Part shown: positions 60,733 to 64,000 of the stretch, one piece after another
Position numbering within the stretch: position 1 is the first letter of the stretch
Layout of the letters: the number at the start of each line of letters is the position of its first letter
Assembly: GCF_900100115.1 (NCBI RefSeq)
Contig: NZ_FNKL01000003.1
Coordinates: forward strand, 930,001 to 994,000
Reading direction: 5' to 3'
DNA: 64,000 nucleotides
Source: Chryseobacterium soldanellicola
GTDB lineage: Bacteria; Bacteroidota; Bacteroidia; Flavobacteriales; Weeksellaceae
Program-made: the position numbers and the translations under genes
The notes under the pieces: generated by a model
What the model was told of the DNA's origin: nothing
Database searches by the model: none
The model's input: the letters and a program-made list of their open reading frames with translations, nothing else

Positions 60733-61287
60733 ATGATTTCAGAGAAGATAATTTTGGGCATAGACCCGGGAACGACAATTATGGGGTTTGGTATAATTTC
60801 CGTGATAAAAGGTAACATGGAAATGGTATCAATTCATGAGCTTTTATTAAAAAAATATCCCAATCACGAGACGAAGCTTAAACATATTTTTGATAAAACG
60901 TTGGCTTTAATTGATGAATTCCATCCTGACGAAGTGGCTTTGGAAGCTCCGTTTTTTGGAAAAAATGTACAAAGTATGTTGAAATTGGGCCGCGCTCAAG
61001 GGGTTGCAATGGCCGCAAGCTTGCACAGAAATATCCCGATCACAGAATATTCCCCGAAAAAGATAAAAATGGCCATTACCGGAAACGGAAATGCGAGTAA
61101 AGAACAGGTTGCGGGAATGCTTCAGAGCCTTTTAAAACTAAAAGAATTTCCGACAAAATATCTCGATGCTTCCGATGGTTTGGCTGTGGCGGTTTGCCAT
61201 CATTTTAATTCCGGAACAATCAGCAGCGATAAATCTTATACCGGCTGGGACAGCTTTTTAAAGCAAAATCCGGATCGTTTAAAATAA
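60733..61287 (+). CDS. ruvC: Holliday junction resolvase RuvC
   Basis: A 184-aa endonuclease that cuts Holliday junctions with RuvAB. The acidic site is complete: Asp11 (GIDPGTT), Glu71 (LEAPFFGKN), Asp145 and Asp148 (LDASDGLAVAVCHH). The length fits RuvC (about 170-185 aa). I moved the start to the ATG at 60733, because the frame upstream is not conserved in character and carries the -7 box. The mRNA leader would be a few bases or none. ruvA and ruvB are not in the window. Confidence 0.95.
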   Translation: MISEKIILGIDPGTTIMGFGIISVIKGNMEMVSIHELLLKKYPNHETKLKHIFDKTLALIDEFHPDEVALEAPFFGKNVQSMLKLGRAQGVAMAASLHRNIPITEYSPKKIKMAITGNGNASKEQVAGMLQSLLKLKEFPTKYLDASDGLAVAVCHHFNSGTISSDKSYTGWDSFLKQNPDRLK

Positions 61288-61312
61288 CAGACCGAATAGT
61301 ATTTATTGATAA

Positions 61313-61720
61313 TTATTTACTCTTATATTCCGAAGGAGTTACTGTAAAATCGGCGGTAGATTTCCCGTTTTTATCATAATAAGAATATTTAAGTGTTACA
61401 TCATTATCACGAAAATCTTTCATATCAGCAGAAGTTTTTATAGCATTAATTGCTCCTTCTTTTGCTTCTTTTTTAAAATTATTGATTTCTTCTTCGGTTA
61501 CGTTTTCCTTCACATCTTCGGTTAAGGTATAATTATATTTCAGCATTTTAGTTCCTGCAGAAACACTGTCTAAACGGATTCCGTCGTTGAGAATCTGGGG
61601 TGTCATTTTATTCAAACCTGCTGCCGCTTCTTTTAATTCATCATCAGTTGTTTTTTCTTTTTTACATGAAGTCACTGCTAATAAAAACAGAGCCAGTGTA
61701 AATTTTATTACATTTTTCAT
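61313..61720 (-). CDS. Hypothetical lipoprotein
   Basis: A 135-aa lipoprotein with lipobox VTSC (Cys19). The mature part has a charged helix (DDELKEAAAGLNKM), a beta strand region (LDSVSAGTKMLKYNYTLTED) and a helix rich in Glu, Lys and Asn (VTEEEINNFKKEAKEGAIN), ending in VTLKYSYYDKNGKSTADFTV. The pattern looks like small lipoproteins of the periplasm found across flavobacteria. No functional residue stands out. It converges with ruvC, with a 25-bp gap. Confidence 0.7.
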   Translation of the reverse strand: MKNVIKFTLALFLLAVTSCKKEKTTDDELKEAAAGLNKMTPQILNDGIRLDSVSAGTKMLKYNYTLTEDVKENVTEEEINNFKKEAKEGAINAIKTSADMKDFRDNDVTLKYSYYDKNGKSTADFTVTPSEYKSK

Positions 61721-61808
61721 AACTGAATATTTTTCTGATTGGATACTTAAAGATAATATTTATTTAATAAATATGTAAATCACTTAATATCAACCATTTT
61801 ACACTCAA

Positions 61809-62255
61809 TTATTTTCTTTCATAGATATCATTAATTTCTCTTATTTTTCCGTTTAAAATATCATTGTATCGTATTGAAAATCTATTCTTCGTCAATTTTG
61901 TGTAGTATTCAACTTTTTTTATATCAAGATCTAGATAATAAAAATTACTTTCGGTTATAGTAATCGGAATTTTCCCTGAAGAGCTTTTTATTGAGCAATC
62001 TTTTCCTGTGACGTAATTTTTCGTTAAAAACAAATTATTGTTTTCTTTTTCAAACAACAATGTATAATTTTTAATACATTTTTGAAGAGGATATATTTTT
62101 GTTACAGAATCTTCTTTATAATTTTTTTCAATGAAAACCCAAGTTCCAAGGAAATATTTTGTATCGGCATTGGCTGTTGATTTGTTATTTATTTTAACCT
62201 GTGAAAAGCATATTTCAAACAATATTAATAATAAAAGACTTAAGTATTTTGTCAT
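61809..62255 (-). CDS. Hypothetical secreted lipocalin-like protein
   Basis: A 148-aa protein with signal peptide (LLLLILFEICFSQ). The mature start YFLGTWVFIEKNY has the GTW motif typical of lipocalin-like beta-barrels, and the rest alternates short beta strands with Lys/Asn-rich turns. Two cysteines (Cys58-like KCIKNY and DCSIKS) may form a disulfide. Function unknown; low-affinity ligand binding in the periplasm is possible. Confidence 0.6.
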   Translation of the reverse strand: MTKYLSLLLLILFEICFSQVKINNKSTANADTKYFLGTWVFIEKNYKEDSVTKIYPLQKCIKNYTLLFEKENNNLFLTKNYVTGKDCSIKSSSGKIPITITESNFYYLDLDIKKVEYYTKLTKNRFSIRYNDILNGKIREINDIYERK

Positions 62256-62269
62256 TTTAATGTTTTTAA

Positions 62270-62299
62270 TAAAAAAAGAAGCCCTTTAAAAGGGCTTCT
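62270..62299 (-). terminator. Terminator of M43 protease gene
   Basis: A perfect 11-bp stem AGAAGCCCTTT/AAAGGGCTTCT with a one-base centre is followed on the minus strand by seven T residues. Confidence 0.85.
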
Positions 62300-62305
62300 G
62301 ACAAT

Positions 62306-64000
62306 CTAATTATTTAAGAACTTTTTTGAATCTTTTTTATCATTATAATTAATGATGTAAGTTCCTTTTACCAGCTCCTGATTGATTTGAACCTCATCCG
62401 TTTTGGAAATTCCTTTTTGAATTAATTTTCCACTAAGATCATAGATCTGATAATTCCCAAATACATTATTTCTGCTTCCTACAAGCTTAAGCCTATTTTC
62501 TGCTTTTATATATACAATTTTAGTATCCGAATTATCTTTAACTTCTGATGTTCCCAATACATCTAAAATTTTCACGGCATAATCTTCCATTTGGCCATAC
62601 TGAAGTTGTGAGCAAGCCGTAAAGTCCGGGATTGCAGCAGAATTAAATGTTGCCGCGTCTACTGCAACTCTCATTCTTAAATATGTATTTTTTACAGCAG
62701 TGGCCGGTGGGATAATATTACCTGTAACAGTTTTAGTGCCTCCGGAAGCCATATTATTGGCAGAAATATCATTAATAACTAATTCAGCAGCTTCAAAAGC
62801 GCCATTATTATTATAATCTATCCATACTTTTGTTCTGAATTTATCTGCCTGATTAAATCCATTCAGATAAGTTACATCTATTGGTGTAGCCGAGTTCGAA
62901 GGAATATCTGTATAATATGCAGGTCTTATACACGTTGCAGCAGAATAATCTGAATAATATATTGGAGCAGCCTCATCTGAATCATATCCGTTGCTCGTAC
63001 TGCTTATAGTCCCAAAATCAACTTTGTTTGGTCCTATTGCAAAATTATTATTGGTCGGATGCGCTGTACCGGGAGGATTGCACTGCGCTGCAATAACAGA
63101 AACCGGCGACGGGATAACAACGGAAGGATCTTTCCCTGCGTTAGAATTCAACAGATTTTTTCTGTATTCCATCATAAACATAATCGCTCTGCTTCTCTGG
63201 CCGTCCGTAAATTTACGATTCGCATTCGTGTAATTCATTACATTATACTGTGTACCGTCATAATTCTGATTGGTACAAGGATCTGTAGCCGTATTATTCG
63301 GTATAGGATTTACACCATACATACTTCTTGATGGTGAGGTATCACAAACCCCGTCACCGTCTATATCGCAATTGTTGTTGACAGGACAAGTTGTCTGACT
63401 TGTATAATTTACCCCCTGAAAAGTATGATACAAGCCAAAAGCATGTCCCAACTCGTGCGTCAAAGTTGTATCACCCTGATTTTTTATAGTAGCCACTTTC
63501 ATAAAGCTTTCATAGCTGTAATCATATGTATTCGGGAATGCGGCATATCCCATTAACCCATAGCTAAGCTGCTGCTGCCCATCAAAACCTATTACTACAT
63601 AAATATTAAAATAAGATGTTTCCGGCCAGTGTGGCGCCACCTGATTTTTAATCATATAATCCGGAGTTCCATTATTACTGCTCATTTTTACTCCATATGA
63701 ATCATAACCGGCAAGTGTGCTTCCGTTATATCTTACAATTCCGGTTGTTGCTTCACAGCTTGGCGCTCTTTTAGCCAACACAAGCTTAAAAGGCATAACT
63801 GCACCTCCTGTTGGCCCTGATCCTTCAGGATAAAAACCATTTCCATAAGTAGTAGCATACATTTTATTGGCTCTGTCGATCCAATCGATAATTTCCTGGT
63901 CTGATACGGTGAGATTAGCATTTGCCGGCGCCTGTGATTCAATCACGTGTACCACAACAGGAATTTCGTAAATCTGCCCTGTATATAATGCATTCCATGA
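62306..64000 (-). CDS. M43 family metalloprotease with GEVED domain and T9SS type A tail (N-terminus cut)
   Basis: The frame is open to the right edge of the window, giving 564 residues of a secreted protease. The N-terminal part has IPVVVHVIES, the entry to M43 (pappalysin/cytophagalysin) domains. The zinc motif is HELGHAFGLYH, and the Met-turn is NVMNYTNANRKFT. A GEVED domain follows (VTYLNGFNQADKFRTKVWIDYNNNGAFEAAEL ... GQMEDYAVKI), then a type A sorting tail (GNYQIYDLSGKLIQKG ... GTYIINYN). An automatic GTG start at 63955 is not real, since the frame goes on upstream. Export by T9SS and extracellular proteolysis are expected. Confidence 0.92.
   Translation of the reverse strand, partial: SWNALYTGQIYEIPVVVHVIESQAPANANLTVSDQEIIDWIDRANKMYATTYGNGFYPEGSGPTGGAVMPFKLVLAKRAPSCEATTGIVRYNGSTLAGYDSYGVKMSSNNGTPDYMIKNQVAPHWPETSYFNIYVVIGFDGQQQLSYGLMGYAAFPNTYDYSYESFMKVATIKNQGDTTLTHELGHAFGLYHTFQGVNYTSQTTCPVNNNCDIDGDGVCDTSPSRSMYGVNPIPNNTATDPCTNQNYDGTQYNVMNYTNANRKFTDGQRSRAIMFMMEYRKNLLNSNAGKDPSVVIPSPVSVIAAQCNPPGTAHPTNNNFAIGPNKVDFGTISSTSNGYDSDEAAPIYYSDYSAATCIRPAYYTDIPSNSATPIDVTYLNGFNQADKFRTKVWIDYNNNGAFEAAELVINDISANNMASGGTKTVTGNIIPPATAVKNTYLRMRVAVDAATFNSAAIPDFTACSQLQYGQMEDYAVKILDVLGTSEVKDNSDTKIVYIKAENRLKLVGSRNNVFGNYQIYDLSGKLIQKGISKTDEVQINQELVKGTYIINYNDKKDSKKFLNN

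Noticed and set aside
1..64000. tRNA, rRNA, insertion sequence or prophage genes
   Set aside because: No cloverleaf with a TTCGA-type loop, no transposase, integrase or phage structural motif was recognised on either strand.

Overview
The window is about 64 kb of AT-rich DNA from the Bacteroidota, most likely a flavobacterium of the Chryseobacterium/Weeksellaceae type. Three lines of evidence support this. Type IX secretion (T9SS) sorting domains of both kinds occur: CHU_C-like type B tails on four giant proteins and type A tails on two metalloproteases. The flavobacterial -7 promoter box TAnnTTTG stands in front of more than twenty genes. Lipoproteins and secreted proteins carry typical flavobacterial signals, and Shine-Dalgarno sequences are mostly absent. 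Assignment to genus is an inference from gene style, not from a marker sequence.

Layout. Positions 1-9262 hold housekeeping and envelope genes: a cut O-methyltransferase, an OmpA lipoprotein, tilS, dsbD, a lone exbD, a lipoprotein, an alpha/beta hydrolase, a patatin lipase and a DHH phosphoesterase. Positions 9494-18864 hold rpmH, ftsE, a ribE-histidine kinase-trmN6 operon, pdxA, the yceD-rpmF-accB-accC group (ribosomal protein L32 beside the first step of fatty-acid synthesis) and rocD. Positions 18867-25980 are a seven-gene glycosyltransferase cluster with short gaps or 4-nt overlaps, plus a mannose-phosphate-isomerase-like cupin. Positions 26102-30366 hold gltX, accA, an uncharacterised secreted protein and tsf. 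Positions 30569-43547 are a tandem array of four related proteins of 940-1133 aa with IgGFc-binding-like N-termini and T9SS type B tails. Positions 43695-47857 are accessory: a carboxypeptidase-regulatory-like secreted protein, three members of an uncharacterised two-cysteine secreted/lipoprotein family (a fourth lies beside tsf), trmB, and a 59-aa peptide with a double-glycine leader and six cysteines. Positions 47924-49742 are the rplM-rpsI-rpsB operon on the minus strand. Positions 50152-64000 hold a DUF3667 membrane protein, the fused isobutyryl-CoA mutase icmF, a diphthine-ammonia-ligase-like ATPase, a serine hydrolase, a 2H phosphoesterase, an M64 and an M43 metalloprotease destined for T9SS, ruvC and small lipoproteins.

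Most notable are: (i) the double-glycine peptide, whose six cysteines follow the C-C-CC-C-C order of inhibitor cystine knots; (ii) the uncharacterised two-cysteine family in four copies; (iii) the tandem T9SS type B array; (iv) intergenic elements built of 7-bp-phased repeats, often as inverted halves; (v) separation and inversion of tsf relative to rpsB, with inverted copies of the two-cysteine family at both ends; and (vi) several -7 boxes so close to the ATG that the mRNAs should be nearly leaderless. Six automatic TTG starts are replaced here by downstream ATGs because the TTG lies in or upstream of the promoter or lacks the signal peptide. No tRNA, rRNA, CRISPR array, insertion sequence or prophage was recognised.
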